Assembly: GCA_905233135.1 (NCBI GenBank)
Contig: CAJOCQ010000013.1
Location: forward strand, 1 to 51,656
DNA from: an uncultured Selenomonadaceae bacterium
GTDB lineage: Bacteria; Bacillota; Negativicutes; Selenomonadales; Selenomonadaceae
Reading direction: 5' to 3'
Length of the DNA: 51,656 bases
Under the pieces are notes generated by a model. It ran no database searches. It had not been told where the DNA came from and worked only from the letters and a program-made list of their open reading frames with translations. Position numbers and translations under genes: made by a program. Shown here piece after piece: positions 43,396-51,656 of this stretch. The stretch's first letter is position 1, and every line of letters starts with the position of its first letter.

Positions 43396-45027
43396 TTATT
43401 TTTGCAGCTGAAATTTATCTTCCTGCCAATCGCCTTCAGGCAACCCTTCAACCAAAATAACGGGGCATTCAGCATTTTCTTTAACGTAGCTTGCAACGCT
43501 GCCGACGCCTTCTTTGTTAAAGCTGCCGAAACCTTTTGCGCCCATAATAATTGTATCGCACTGTTCATACTTTGCAACGTCAACGATAGTTTCAGCAGGT
43601 TCTCCAACTTCGACGCGGATTCTTGATTTAACATCGCGCGGAATAATTTCCCCCGCCAATTCGGACAAAAGATTATAAGCCGCCGCGTTCAATTCGGCGG
43701 GAATGTAGCCGCCTAAGCTTACCTGTTCAAACGCCGAAATTTCTTTTTCCAACGATACGCACATTAACAAAATTATCTGCGCGCCGTGTTGTTGCGCAAT
43801 TTTGACAGCCTCCAACGCCGCTTTAAAAGCTTGCCCCGAGCCGTCCGTTGGAACTAAAATATTTTCAAGTTTAGGTTCTGCAGGTTTTTCAATTTCTGTA
43901 ACAGGTTCTTCAGCCGTCGATAAAATTTCGGCGCGGCTTTTTTCAAATCTCCAACTTAATAAAATTGCTACAATTCCAACGTAAACCAAAAACGCTCCGA
44001 CTTCCGCGCTTATTGCAGATAAACTTGCACCGCGCTGAATTATATCCCGCGTGAAATGAAATTGCCACGTCAAAGGGAAAATGTGCGATAACGCCACTAC
44101 CCAACCTGCCAAATGATCAACGGGCGAAGTTACACCGCCGAATATAAAACCGCCCGGTATAAATAAAATCATTCGGCTTGACGCTATACCGGGATTAGCC
44201 GCCGTCCAGCCCATAAATACGCTCAGCATTCCGATTGTTATTGCCATTAAAATTTGTATGATTAAAAATTCTATCAGCCGCCCCGAAAATACCAAGTCGC
44301 CCCAAATTCTCAAAACTGCAAGCCCCAAAAATATTGAAACTACCAAGCAGAAAATGTACGGCGTCAACCGCCCCAACAAGTCAAAGGGCGTCCCGCCCGT
44401 CAACATTCTTTCATAACGATTTGAAAGGCGCAGGCGCGGCACCATTCCTATTGTTGCAAATGTAAAAAACATTGCGCCGAAGAAAAATAAAAATCCCTGC
44501 GTTTGAGTGTTTGAAGTGGAGCCCGCAGGATTGAAAAGCACGCGGCTGTTTAAAGTTAAACCGCTTGAACTGCCGCCGCCCGAAGCCATTGCATTATCTA
44601 TTGCAACAATTTCAGGCATAGCCGATTTAATATCTGCAGTTTGCGCGGTGTTGCTATTGTCGTAGAAAATACCTATTGGCGCGGCATCGCCCGAATAGCG
44701 ATTTTTTTCCAATCCTTGCGGCAGAAAAATTACTGCAACAACTTTATCGCGGTAGCAAAGTTCTTCGGGATTCATCGGCGAATTTACAATAGCTGTAACT
44801 TGCATATATTCCGAAGAATCAATTTTATTTATAAGTTCGCGGCTGTAGCGTGAATTATCCAAGTCGATAACTGCAACGGGCGCGTCCTTGCTGAAATTGC
44901 CCGAAAGTAAAACCGATAATACCACGCTGATAACCATTGCAACCATTATGCAAACTTTTTCGTACGGCATACCCTTGCCGCTGAACAAAAATTTTAATTC
45001 GTCCAACAATGATTTTTTATAGCCCAT
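43396..45027 (-). CDS. ABC-2-type permease fused to a UspA domain
   Basis: 543 aa. Residues 1-370 are an ABC-2 (DrrB/YhhJ type) permease: an N-terminal helix, an extracytoplasmic domain (APVAVIDLDNSRYSRELINKID), then about five helices (FLFFFGAMFFTFATIGMVP, RLTPYIFCLVVSIFLGLAVL). Residues about 385-530 form a universal-stress-protein domain: LENILVPTDGSGQAFKAALEA and the ATP-site motif GAKGFGSFNKEGVGSVASYV. Thus a cytosolic ATP-binding sensor module sits on an exporter permease. No ATPase gene (ABC NBD) is present in the window; a HlyD adaptor precedes it across a repeat-filled gap of 370 bases. Confidence 0.88.
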   Translation of the reverse strand: MGYKKSLLDELKFLFSGKGMPYEKVCIMVAMVISVVLSVLLSGNFSKDAPVAVIDLDNSRYSRELINKIDSSEYMQVTAIVNSPMNPEELCYRDKVVAVIFLPQGLEKNRYSGDAAPIGIFYDNSNTAQTADIKSAMPEIVAIDNAMASGGGSSSGLTLNSRVLFNPAGSTSNTQTQGFLFFFGAMFFTFATIGMVPRLRLSNRYERMLTGGTPFDLLGRLTPYIFCLVVSIFLGLAVLRIWGDLVFSGRLIEFLIIQILMAITIGMLSVFMGWTAANPGIASSRMILFIPGGFIFGGVTSPVDHLAGWVVALSHIFPLTWQFHFTRDIIQRGASLSAISAEVGAFLVYVGIVAILLSWRFEKSRAEILSTAEEPVTEIEKPAEPKLENILVPTDGSGQAFKAALEAVKIAQQHGAQIILLMCVSLEKEISAFEQVSLGGYIPAELNAAAYNLLSELAGEIIPRDVKSRIRVEVGEPAETIVDVAKYEQCDTIIMGAKGFGSFNKEGVGSVASYVKENAECPVILVEGLPEGDWQEDKFQLQK

Positions 45028-45084
45028 AATTTTTTCTCCAGTTGCTGTTTGTAAATTATTTTTAAGCTTAAAATTTAATTAAAT

Positions 45085-45387
45085 GTTCTTTCTTTTTTCA
45101 GTCGCAAAAAAAGAAAGAACCAAAGAAAAAGTGCTTTTATCGCCCGTCAGTGCCGCTCGGTTTTTGTACGCACTTAGTAACTGGTGGCCCCCTTTGGGGC
45201 CTCTACTTTTTCCTACGCTCCAACGTTACCGCAAGCTGCGGCTGAGAGACGGGCGGAGATTACAGGCGCGTTTTTAGATTGAAATTTTCGTTAAGCAAAA
45301 TAGAAATTGCCGCGCATCCTGCGCGGTTTTGCGTAGCAAAAGCGTGCTCTCTTCGCGAAGTGTTACGGGGCGCACGTCCTGTGCGCC
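45085..45387 (+). repeat. Composite intergenic repeat, copy 7, with extra GTCCT-loop hairpins
   Basis: Hairpin A at 45085-45120 (GTTC...GAAC ends), linker with AAAGTGCTTTT, and a diverged cassette B (45141-45255; ends CGCCCGTC / GACGGGCG). Two small palindromes follow: CCGCGC-ATCCT-GCGCGG (45310-45326), preceded by TAGAAATTG as at 24111-24119, and GGCGCAC-GTCCT-GTGCGCC (45369-45387), identical to 24040-24058. It fills the HlyD/ABC-2 gap, which otherwise shows no gene. Confidence 0.8.
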
Positions 45388-45398
45388 GTCAATAATTT

Positions 45399-46496
45399 TT
45401 AATCAAAATCAACGCGGACAGTTTGCCCTGCCAAAACATCACTTTCAGGCGCAATGTAAATTCTTACTTGAAACGCCGATAAATCCGCCTGCCCTTTTTC
45501 GCGGGATTGTTTTAAATCTGCGAAGCCGGGAGCTTGGGTTAAAAGTCTTATCGTGCCTTTAATTTCTTTATCGTCGGCGATTGTGCGGCAAGTTATTTCG
45601 TCGCCTTCGCGCAATTTTACCGCTTGTTCTTCAGAAATATAAATATCATAGTAAATTCTTTTAGTTTCAAGCAAAACTACAGGAACATTCGGCGCAATCA
45701 TTTCGCCCTGTTTGCTAAGGACGCTTATAATTTTGCCGTCTTCAGGCGCGTACAAAGTCAAGCGGCTTTTTGCAATTTCCAATTCTTGCAGTTGAATTTC
45801 CAACGCCTTTTTAGATTGATTGAGAGCCTCAATGTCATTTTCGACATTTTGCGCGGCGGCGCGTTCCTGCGCGATTGTCGGCAAGTTTAAAGAATTTGTA
45901 ACGCCCGTATCAATTCCGCCCGCCAAAAGTCTTTCAAGTTGTTGTTCTTGATTTTGAACATTTGCCTTTGCAACGTTTAACGCCATTGTAGCGTCATCGA
46001 GTTGGGATTTAGCTATTGCGCCTTCGTTTACCAAAGTTAATTTGCGGTTGTAGTCAATTTCGGCGTTCTTCAAAGTTGCCTGCGCGGAATTTAACGCGGC
46101 GCGTTGGGCGTCAATCTGCCTGAAAGATTGTTGCTCATCGTTATCCGCTCTAAATAAATTTACATTCATACTGCCCGAAGTTGATTTAATTTGCGCGTCG
46201 AGTTGGGCAATTTGCGCCTTCAATTTTTCAATAGATAAATCGGTGTCAGTTGAATCAATTTCCATAACAATATCGCCCGCTTTAACATTTTGCCCTTCCT
46301 TGACGCCTTCGTTAATCAACCTGCCGCCGACGGAATCAAATGCAAGTTTAATTTGCTCCGCCGTCAAAATGCTGTCCTTTTTTTCTACAGCCAAAATAAT
46401 TGCGTCGTTGCCGGTGTACATTAGTACCAGCCCGCTTACGATTAGTAAAACAATAAAAATCATTCCTACCTTTTGTGCTTTTTTGCGCGAGTTCAT
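45399..46496 (-). CDS. HlyD/EmrA-type membrane fusion protein
   Basis: Adaptor for an ABC or MFS exporter. An N-terminal membrane helix (about 10-28) anchors it; no lipobox. A lipoyl half (FDSVGGRLINEGVKEGQNVKAGDIVMEIDS), a long alpha-helical hairpin (about 75-215, rich in Gln/Ala) and the second lipoyl half (LYAPEDGKIISVLSKQGEMIAPNVPVVLLE) follow. 365 aa. The probable partner is the ABC-2/UspA protein downstream; an ATPase is missing. Confidence 0.9.
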   Translation of the reverse strand: MNSRKKAQKVGMIFIVLLIVSGLVLMYTGNDAIILAVEKKDSILTAEQIKLAFDSVGGRLINEGVKEGQNVKAGDIVMEIDSTDTDLSIEKLKAQIAQLDAQIKSTSGSMNVNLFRADNDEQQSFRQIDAQRAALNSAQATLKNAEIDYNRKLTLVNEGAIAKSQLDDATMALNVAKANVQNQEQQLERLLAGGIDTGVTNSLNLPTIAQERAAAQNVENDIEALNQSKKALEIQLQELEIAKSRLTLYAPEDGKIISVLSKQGEMIAPNVPVVLLETKRIYYDIYISEEQAVKLREGDEITCRTIADDKEIKGTIRLLTQAPGFADLKQSREKGQADLSAFQVRIYIAPESDVLAGQTVRVDFD

Positions 46497-46533
46497 TTAA
46501 AACTTGCCTCCTTTGAAATTTTTATTAAAAATA

Positions 46534-46561
46534 ATTTTAACGCGCTTTTTAAGCTTGTCAA
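46534..46561 (-). promoter_or_regulatory. Promoter of HlyD-type gene
   Basis: On the minus strand TTGACA (46561-46556), 16-base spacer, TAAAAT (46539-46534), about 38 bases ahead of the ATG. Confidence 0.65.
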
Positions 46562-46562
46562 A

Positions 46563-46585
46563 ACAACGTTTCTATAAAATGTTGT
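46563..46585. promoter_or_regulatory. Operator-like inverted repeat between HlyD and glyQ
   Basis: ACAACGTTT (46563-46571), CTATA, AAATGTTGT (46577-46585): 9-base arms with one mismatch. It abuts the -35 of the HlyD promoter on its upstream side. Confidence 0.4.
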
Positions 46586-46639
46586 AGGAATCTGTAAATA
46601 AAATTCAAAATTTGTAAGAAATCCCCCGTAAAGCGCAAA

Positions 46640-46668
46640 TTGACAATCTAAAAGCAATTACCTATAAT
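46640..46668 (+). promoter_or_regulatory. Consensus promoter of glyQS
   Basis: TTGACA (46640-46645), 17-base spacer, TATAAT (46663-46668); both boxes perfect. The leader is about 35 bases, too short for a T-box, with AAGGAGG 14 bases before the ATG. Confidence 0.9.
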
Positions 46669-46710
46669 TTATTGGAATTTTTTCCTTTCAAAGGAGGCTG
46701 ATTTAATTAA

Positions 46711-47598
46711 ATGAATTATCAAGAATTGATATTTAAATTGCAAAAATTTTGGGCGGATAAAGGCTGCATAATTGCCGAGCCCTATGACGTAGAAAAAGGC
46801 GCGGGCACTATGAACCCTTTTACATTTTTGCGCGTACTTGGTCCCGAGCCGTGGAACGTTGTTTATATTGAACCTTCGCGCAGACCTGCTGACGGGCGTT
46901 ACGGCGATAACCCCAACCGCCTTTATCAACATCATCAAATTCAGCTGATTATGAAACCTTCGCCCGATAACATTCAAGAATTATATTTGGAAAGTTTGGC
47001 GGCGATTGGACTTGAGGCGAAAAAGCACGATATTAGATTTGTCGAAGATAACTGGGAGTCTCCAACTTTGGGTGCGTGGGGATTAGGCTGGGAAGTTTGG
47101 CTGGACGGTATGGAAATTACGCAGTTTACATATTTTCAGCAAGTCGGAAGCCAAGATATTAAGCCAACTGCCGTTGAAATTACATACGGGCTTGAACGTT
47201 TGGCAATGTACATTCAGGGCGTTGAAAATGTTTACGACGTTGAATGGGGCAACGGCATTACTTACGGCGACGTTTTCCACCAAAACGAGTTTGAACAGTC
47301 AAGTTACGCCTTCGATATTTCGGACGAAAATTTATTGTTTGATTTATTTGAGAAGTACGAGGCGGAGGCGGTGCGCGTTATAAAGTTGGGATTTGTGCAT
47401 CCCGCTTACGATTATGTTTTAAAATGTTCACATACATTTAATTTGCTTGACGCGCGCGGCGCAATTTCAGTAAGCGAACGCACGGCTTTTATCGGGCGTG
47501 TTCGTAAATTGGCCAGAATGTGCGCTGAAGAATATTTAAAACAGCGTGAAAAATTCGGTTATCCTTTATTGAAAAAATCTGCGGAGGTGAGCGCGTAA
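46711..47598 (+). CDS. glyQ: Glycyl-tRNA synthetase alpha subunit
   Basis: Catalytic class II subunit of the bacterial alpha2beta2 Gly[34 protein letters not shown] is motif 2 region; [29 protein letters not shown] segments and [11 protein letters not shown] (motif 3) match. 295 aa, full length. Its stop overlaps the glyS start (TAATG). Confidence 0.97.
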   Translation: MNYQELIFKLQKFWADKGCIIAEPYDVEKGAGTMNPFTFLRVLGPEPWNVVYIEPSRRPADGRYGDNPNRLYQHHQIQLIMKPSPDNIQELYLESLAAIGLEAKKHDIRFVEDNWESPTLGAWGLGWEVWLDGMEITQFTYFQQVGSQDIKPTAVEITYGLERLAMYIQGVENVYDVEWGNGITYGDVFHQNEFEQSSYAFDISDENLLFDLFEKYEAEAVRVIKLGFVHPAYDYVLKCSHTFNLLDARGAISVSERTAFIGRVRKLARMCAEEYLKQREKFGYPLLKKSAEVSA

Positions 47599-49658
47599 TG
47601 TCAAAAAATTTGTTATTGGAAATTGGTACTGAAGAAATCCCCGCGCACGCAATGCCGCCGATTTTAAATCAGTTGAAAGATTTAGCCGAAAAAAATTTAA
47701 AAGAATCCAGAATAAATTTCGGCGCGGTTGAAACTTTGGGGACGCCGCGCAGATTAACTTTGCTTGTGAAAGACGTTGCAGAAAATCAAGCCGACGTTGA
47801 AGAAGAAAAGCGCGGACCTTCAGTAAAAATTGCGCTTGACGCGGCGGGCAATTTCACAAAGGCGGCTGTTGGATTCGCACGCGGGCAAAAAGTTAATCCC
47901 GAAAATTTAATTACAAAGGACGGCTACATTTATGCCGTTATTCACGAAAAGGGAAAATCTTCCGCAGAAATTTTTCAAACGCTCCTGCCGAAAATTATTT
48001 GTGAATTAAGTTTTCCCAACAATATGCATTGGGGCAATTTGGATTTTAAATTTATTCGCCCGTTACGTTGGATTGTTGCACTTTTCGGAGCGGAAATTAT
48101 TTCTTTTGAAGTTGCAAACGTTAAAAGCGGCAAAACTTCACGCGGACACCGCACATTGAGCGACGGCGATTTTGAAATTAATTCTGCCGACAGTTATATT
48201 TCTGACTGCGAAAAACATTTTGTAATTGTTGACCAAAATAAACGCCGCGCAATGATTGTTGAACAAATTGAAAAAGTTGCAACGGCACGCGGCGGCAAGG
48301 CTGAAATTTCCGATGAACTTTTGGAAGAAGTTTTATATTTGGTTGAATATCCTACAGCTTTAAGCGGCGATTTTGAAACTAAATATTTGAACTTGCCGCC
48401 CGAAGCCGTTATAACTCCTATGCGCGACCACCAAAGATATTTCCCCGTCAAAACTGCGGACGGCAAATTAATGCCGATTTTTATAACCGTACGCAACGGC
48501 GGCAGTGATTATTTGGAAATTGTTCAACACGGCAACGAAAGAGTTTTAAAGGCACGCCTTGAGGACGCGCAATTTTTCTTCAACGAAGACAGAAAAAAGA
48601 CGCTCAACGAACACCGCGAAAAACTTAAAACCGTTGTATTTCAGGAAGGGCTCGGCTCTGTCTATGAAAAAACTGAACGCCTTGTTAAACTTTCAGAAAA
48701 AATTTGCGAAATGATTGGCGATAAAATTTCTGTTGACGATAAGAAAAATGTACTGCGCGCCGCCGAAATTTCAAAGGCTGATTTAGTAACGGGAATGGTT
48801 ACCGAATTTACCGAACTGCAAGGCGTAATGGGCAGAGAATACGCAAAACTTGACGGCGAAACTTTGGAAGTTGCAACGGCGATTGACGAACATTATATGC
48901 CGCGTTTTGCCGGCGATTCTCAACCGAAAACCACTGCAGGAAAAATTTTAAGTCTTGCAGATAAAATTGATAACCTTGTTGCAACTTTCAGCAGAGGTTT
49001 AATTCCTACAGGTTCGCAAGACCCGTTTGCTCTGCGCCGTCAAGCGTTGGGGATTGTTAATTTGTTGAATGAGGCGCACTGGGCAATTTCAATTTCTGAA
49101 ATTGTTGAACTTGCAATGGATTTATTGAAAGTTACTGACAGCGTCGGGCGTGAAAAAATTCAAAATGACGTTGCAGAATTTATGCGGCTGCGCGTCAAAA
49201 ACTTTTTGTCAAATACTGCGCGCTATGACGTTATCGACGCTGTTATTGGAAATGTTGACGATATTTATATTTTGACATTGAAGGCGGCGGCTCTTGAAAA
49301 CTTTTTGCAGACGACTGACGCCGTGAAAAATATTCAGTCATTTGTGCGCGTTTCAAATCTTGCGAAAAAATCCGGTTCAGCCGCTGTTGACGAAACTTTG
49401 ATAAAACTTGAAGCGGAGCAAAAATTGTATCAAGCATTTAACGCCGTGAAAGTTGTTGCAGGCGAACTCGTCAATAAAAAAGATTTTAACGGCGCACTTG
49501 ACGCAGCGAAAAAACTTTCTGCGCCGATTGATTCTTTCTTTGATTCGGTTATGGTTATGGACGAAAATTTGGAAATTCGCAAAAATCGCCTTGCACTTTT
49601 GAAATCGATTGATAATCTTCTTGCCGAAATTGCCGACTTCAGCAAACTTGTTATTTGA
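47598..49658 (+). CDS. glyS: Glycyl-tRNA synthetase beta subunit
   Basis: tRNA-binding partner of GlyQ. LLLEIGTEEIPAHAMPP at the N-terminus is the family signature; the central HD-like and C-terminal anticodon-binding regions (IDSFFDSVMVMDENLEIRKNRLALL) follow. 686 aa, full length. Translation is coupled to glyQ. The downstream glycosyltransferase starts 20 bases after the stop. Confidence 0.97.
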   Translation: MSKNLLLEIGTEEIPAHAMPPILNQLKDLAEKNLKESRINFGAVETLGTPRRLTLLVKDVAENQADVEEEKRGPSVKIALDAAGNFTKAAVGFARGQKVNPENLITKDGYIYAVIHEKGKSSAEIFQTLLPKIICELSFPNNMHWGNLDFKFIRPLRWIVALFGAEIISFEVANVKSGKTSRGHRTLSDGDFEINSADSYISDCEKHFVIVDQNKRRAMIVEQIEKVATARGGKAEISDELLEEVLYLVEYPTALSGDFETKYLNLPPEAVITPMRDHQRYFPVKTADGKLMPIFITVRNGGSDYLEIVQHGNERVLKARLEDAQFFFNEDRKKTLNEHREKLKTVVFQEGLGSVYEKTERLVKLSEKICEMIGDKISVDDKKNVLRAAEISKADLVTGMVTEFTELQGVMGREYAKLDGETLEVATAIDEHYMPRFAGDSQPKTTAGKILSLADKIDNLVATFSRGLIPTGSQDPFALRRQALGIVNLLNEAHWAISISEIVELAMDLLKVTDSVGREKIQNDVAEFMRLRVKNFLSNTARYDVIDAVIGNVDDIYILTLKAAALENFLQTTDAVKNIQSFVRVSNLAKKSGSAAVDETLIKLEAEQKLYQAFNAVKVVAGELVNKKDFNGALDAAKKLSAPIDSFFDSVMVMDENLEIRKNRLALLKSIDNLLAEIADFSKLVI

Positions 49659-49677
49659 TTTAATGGAGGCGGTGCAA

Positions 49678-50796
49678 ATGGACCCTCTTGTATCGATTGT
49701 AATTCCCGTTTACAACGGCGCAAATTATCTGCGCGAAGCGATTGACAGCGCGTTGGCGCAAACTTATTCAAATATTGAAATTATTGTTGTCAATGACGGA
49801 TCCAATGACGGCGGCGCAACTCGTGAAATTGCAAAATCTTACGGCGATAAAATTCGTTATTTTGAAAAACCTAACGGCGGAGTTTCAACGGCTTTAAATT
49901 TAGGAATTGCAAATATGCGCGGCGAATATTTTTCATGGCTTTCGCACGATGATTTATATTACCCAAATAAAATTCAAGCGCAAATTGACGCACTGCGCAA
50001 GGCGGGCGATATGTCAAAAATTGTTTACAGCAATTGGGCAAGTATGACAATGCCGGAACGTAAAATTAGAGAATTCGACGGAGTTATATTTTACAGACAA
50101 GAATTTTTGGAAACGGGAGCATTTTTGCCGATTTTCGGACTTGTCAGCGGCTGTTCTTTGTTGATACCAAAAATTTATTTTGACACTTGCGGCGGCTTTG
50201 ATGAAAATTATCGCGCAGTTCAAGATTATAAAAAATGGTTTGAAATGTTTCGCGGCAAGCGTTTAATTTATCTGCGTGATACGTTGATTATTTCGCGCGT
50301 CCATTCCGAACAGACAAACAGAACTTACAGCAAACTTTCTGAAGAAGAACGATGGCTTTATATGTGGCTTGTTCAAAGTACAGAGCCTGCTGATTTGGTT
50401 GGTAGCGGTCTTATTGATATGTACCATTTTTACAGCGCGTTTTTTACAAGATGGTCAATGCAATACCCTGAGGCAGCTGATTTTGCTTTAAAAAAATTAC
50501 TGGAACTTCCGGAATCGCCAAATACTGACGAAAGAATTGAAAATTTTATAAATTTTTTAAATCAAGATGAATATGAGACTTATTTTTTAAAAAAATTTGA
50601 AACGTTGATAAAACAGGCAATGGCTTTACGCAGTATATCTTTTGAAAGCGACGAAAAATTTATTTCCATAAATCAAGCATACCAATTATTCCAAATTAAA
50701 TCTGAAAAGCCTGTTCGTGTACTTGAATTTTTGAGTTTATTGCAATGGCTCATTGATACGCCGATAAAAAAAGAAATATTAATGTCGTTGGTTTAA
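49678..50796 (+). CDS. Family 2 glycosyltransferase
   Basis: GT-A enzyme: VSIVIPVYNGANYLREAIDSALAQTYSNIEIIVVNDGSND at the N-terminus, then FSWLSHDDLYYPNK with the DxD-like acidic pair. Donor domain about 1-210; the C-terminal about 160 residues are helical and unassigned. 372 aa from ATG 49678, chosen because GGAGGCGG lies 7 bases ahead; an upstream ATG at 49609 lies inside glyS. Probably starts a glycan cluster running into the next gene and beyond the window. Confidence 0.88.
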   Translation: MDPLVSIVIPVYNGANYLREAIDSALAQTYSNIEIIVVNDGSNDGGATREIAKSYGDKIRYFEKPNGGVSTALNLGIANMRGEYFSWLSHDDLYYPNKIQAQIDALRKAGDMSKIVYSNWASMTMPERKIREFDGVIFYRQEFLETGAFLPIFGLVSGCSLLIPKIYFDTCGGFDENYRAVQDYKKWFEMFRGKRLIYLRDTLIISRVHSEQTNRTYSKLSEEERWLYMWLVQSTEPADLVGSGLIDMYHFYSAFFTRWSMQYPEAADFALKKLLELPESPNTDERIENFINFLNQDEYETYFLKKFETLIKQAMALRSISFESDEKFISINQAYQLFQIKSEKPVRVLEFLSLLQWLIDTPIKKEILMSLV

Positions 50797-50810
50797 GAAA
50801 GGTAAAAGCA

Positions 50811-51617
50811 TTGAGCATTTTTAAGGATAAAGTTTTGATGATAACGGGCGGCACAGGCTCTTTTGGCAATGCTGTTTTAAATCGTTTTCTAGATTCAGAT
50901 ATTGTCGAAATCAGAATTTTTTCCCGCGACGAAAAAAAGCAGGACGATATGCGCCGCAAATATCAAAATGATAAAATTCAATTTCATATTGGCGACGTTA
51001 GAGATTTTCGCAGCGTCAAAAATGCAATGTACGGCGTGGATTATATTTTTCACGCGGCGGCTTTAAAGCAAGTTCCTTCCTGCGAATTTTTCCCTATTGA
51101 GGCAGTAAAAACAAATGTGCTCGGTACTGATAATGTTTTGACTGCGGCGATTGAAGTCGGCGTTAAAAAAGTTGTTTGCCTTTCAACAGACAAGGCGGCA
51201 TACTCTATAAAAGCTATGGGAATTTCTAAGGCAATGATGGAGCGCGTTATTATTGCAAAATCCCGCACTGTCAGCGCAGATAAAACTGCTATTTGTTGCA
51301 CGCGCTATGGAAATGTTATGTGTTCGCGCGGCAGTGTCATTCCGCTTTTCATTGACCAAATTAAAAACAATCAGCCCTTGACTGTTACCAATCCAAATAT
51401 GACAAGGTTTTTAATGAATTTAAATGAGGCGGTAGATTTAGTTTTATTCGCCTTCCAAAACGGCAACACGGGCGATTTATTTATTCAAAAGTCGCCCGCT
51501 TGTACAATCGGAACTTTGGCGGAAGCTGTCAAAGCGTTGTTCAATCCCGCCGCCGAAATTAGGGGCTGTTGGCAAACTATAAAAAGTAAAAACACAAGCA
51601 ATTCTTTGATAAAATAA
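50811..51617 (+). pseudogene. CapE/WbjB-type UDP-GlcNAc 4,6-dehydratase/epimerase, truncated
   Basis: Extended SDR enzyme. The Rossmann start VLMITGGTGSFGNAVL is at residues 8-23; then SRDEKKQDDMRRKY, HAAALKQVPSCE, STDKAAYSIKAMGISKAMMERV (catalytic region) and the CCTRYGNVMCSRGS segment follow. These fit the CapE/WbjB/FnlA group, which makes 6-deoxy-4-keto sugar nucleotides for capsule or O-antigen. The family signature is lost after residue 251 (AEIR at about 51562): the next 17 residues (GCWQTIKSKN...) belong to an inserted element. A normal protein is about 340 aa, so about a quarter is missing. TTG 50811 start behind AGAAAGG. Confidence 0.8.
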
Positions 51618-51656
51618 GTTTGAAAGAAAGGATTGCTTATGTCTAACTTATTTTAT
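51563..51656 (+). mobile_element. Left end of an insertion sequence (runs out of window)
   Basis: Starts about 51563-51565 with GGCTGTTGGCAAACTAT, inside the capE-like gene. It contains a 12-base inverted repeat, AAGCAATTCTTT (51596-51607) and AAAGGATTGCTT (51627-51638), whose right arm holds the ribosome site and ends directly before ATG 51639, the start of a frame MSNLFY cut by the window edge. Family cannot be named from this; the other end and target duplication are outside. Confidence 0.6.
51639..51656 (+). CDS. Start of a probable transposase gene (partial)
   Basis: ATG 51639 opens MSNLFY and runs off the window. The ribosome site AAAGGA lies within the right arm of the hairpin described for the element. 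That it is a transposase is inferred only from the insertion context. Confidence 0.35.

Noticed and set aside
46586..46710. T-box leader for glyQS
   Set aside because: The promoter is 42 bases from the start; there is no room for a T-box and no AGGGTGGNACCGCG motif.

Overview
The window looks like the chromosome of a Gram-negative-walled Firmicute, most likely a Negativicute of the Selenomonas type. This is inferred from gene content, with no marker tree behind it. Firmicute traits are RNase Y, YmdB and SpoVS in close order and a two-subunit glycyl-tRNA synthetase. They stand beside diderm traits: an AcrA/AcrB-type RND pump, a DUF3084 protein and HlyD-type adaptors. Many genes start with TTG. 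Promoters read as clear sigma-A types with 17-base spacers.

Layout. 1-6770: the 3' end of an unrecognised repeat protein, thyX, then a leftward run cupin - glycosyltransferase - murD - murG - dprA. 6911-14270: ilvD, then a surface-glycan block (CDP-glycerol-type transferase with an in-frame amber, capsular glycosyltransferase beginning in a G10 tract, TarI/IspD-like cytidylyltransferase), a Uma2-type nuclease, murB and a GT8. 14275-24174: radA, cobO, thioesterase, a structured leader, rny, an unknown gene, ymdB, spoVS, a PHP protein, a P-loop/Asp23-like fusion and recA. 24175-34086 (leftward): rhodanese lipoprotein, Tat-type FAD oxidoreductase, an amino-acid-permease/histidine-kinase/receiver fusion, the RND pump and tRNA-Ser. 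34449-39724: membrane protein, YigZ, recX, lgt, a decayed glycerol-phosphate block (CDP-glycerol transferase and tagD, both frameshifted), an asparagine-synthase-like gene and tRNA-Pro. 39808-51656: DUF3084, YqgF-like, GNAT, PFL/DUF711, an ABC-2 permease fused to a UspA domain, HlyD, glyQS, GT2, and a capE-like gene cut by what looks like an insertion sequence running off the end.

The most unusual content is (1) seven copies of a modular intergenic repeat, made of a purine/pyrimidine hairpin joined either to a 116-118 bp cassette with inverted ends or to a nested double hairpin whose stems change sequence while staying paired; (2) three heptameric AGGNNNN arrays; (3) two fusions linking transport to sensing (permease-kinase-receiver and ABC-2-UspA); (4) a G10 tract between two glycan genes that could switch a fusion on and off; (5) lesions in every glycerol-phosphate gene in the window; and (6) a strongly promoted structured RNA ahead of rny.
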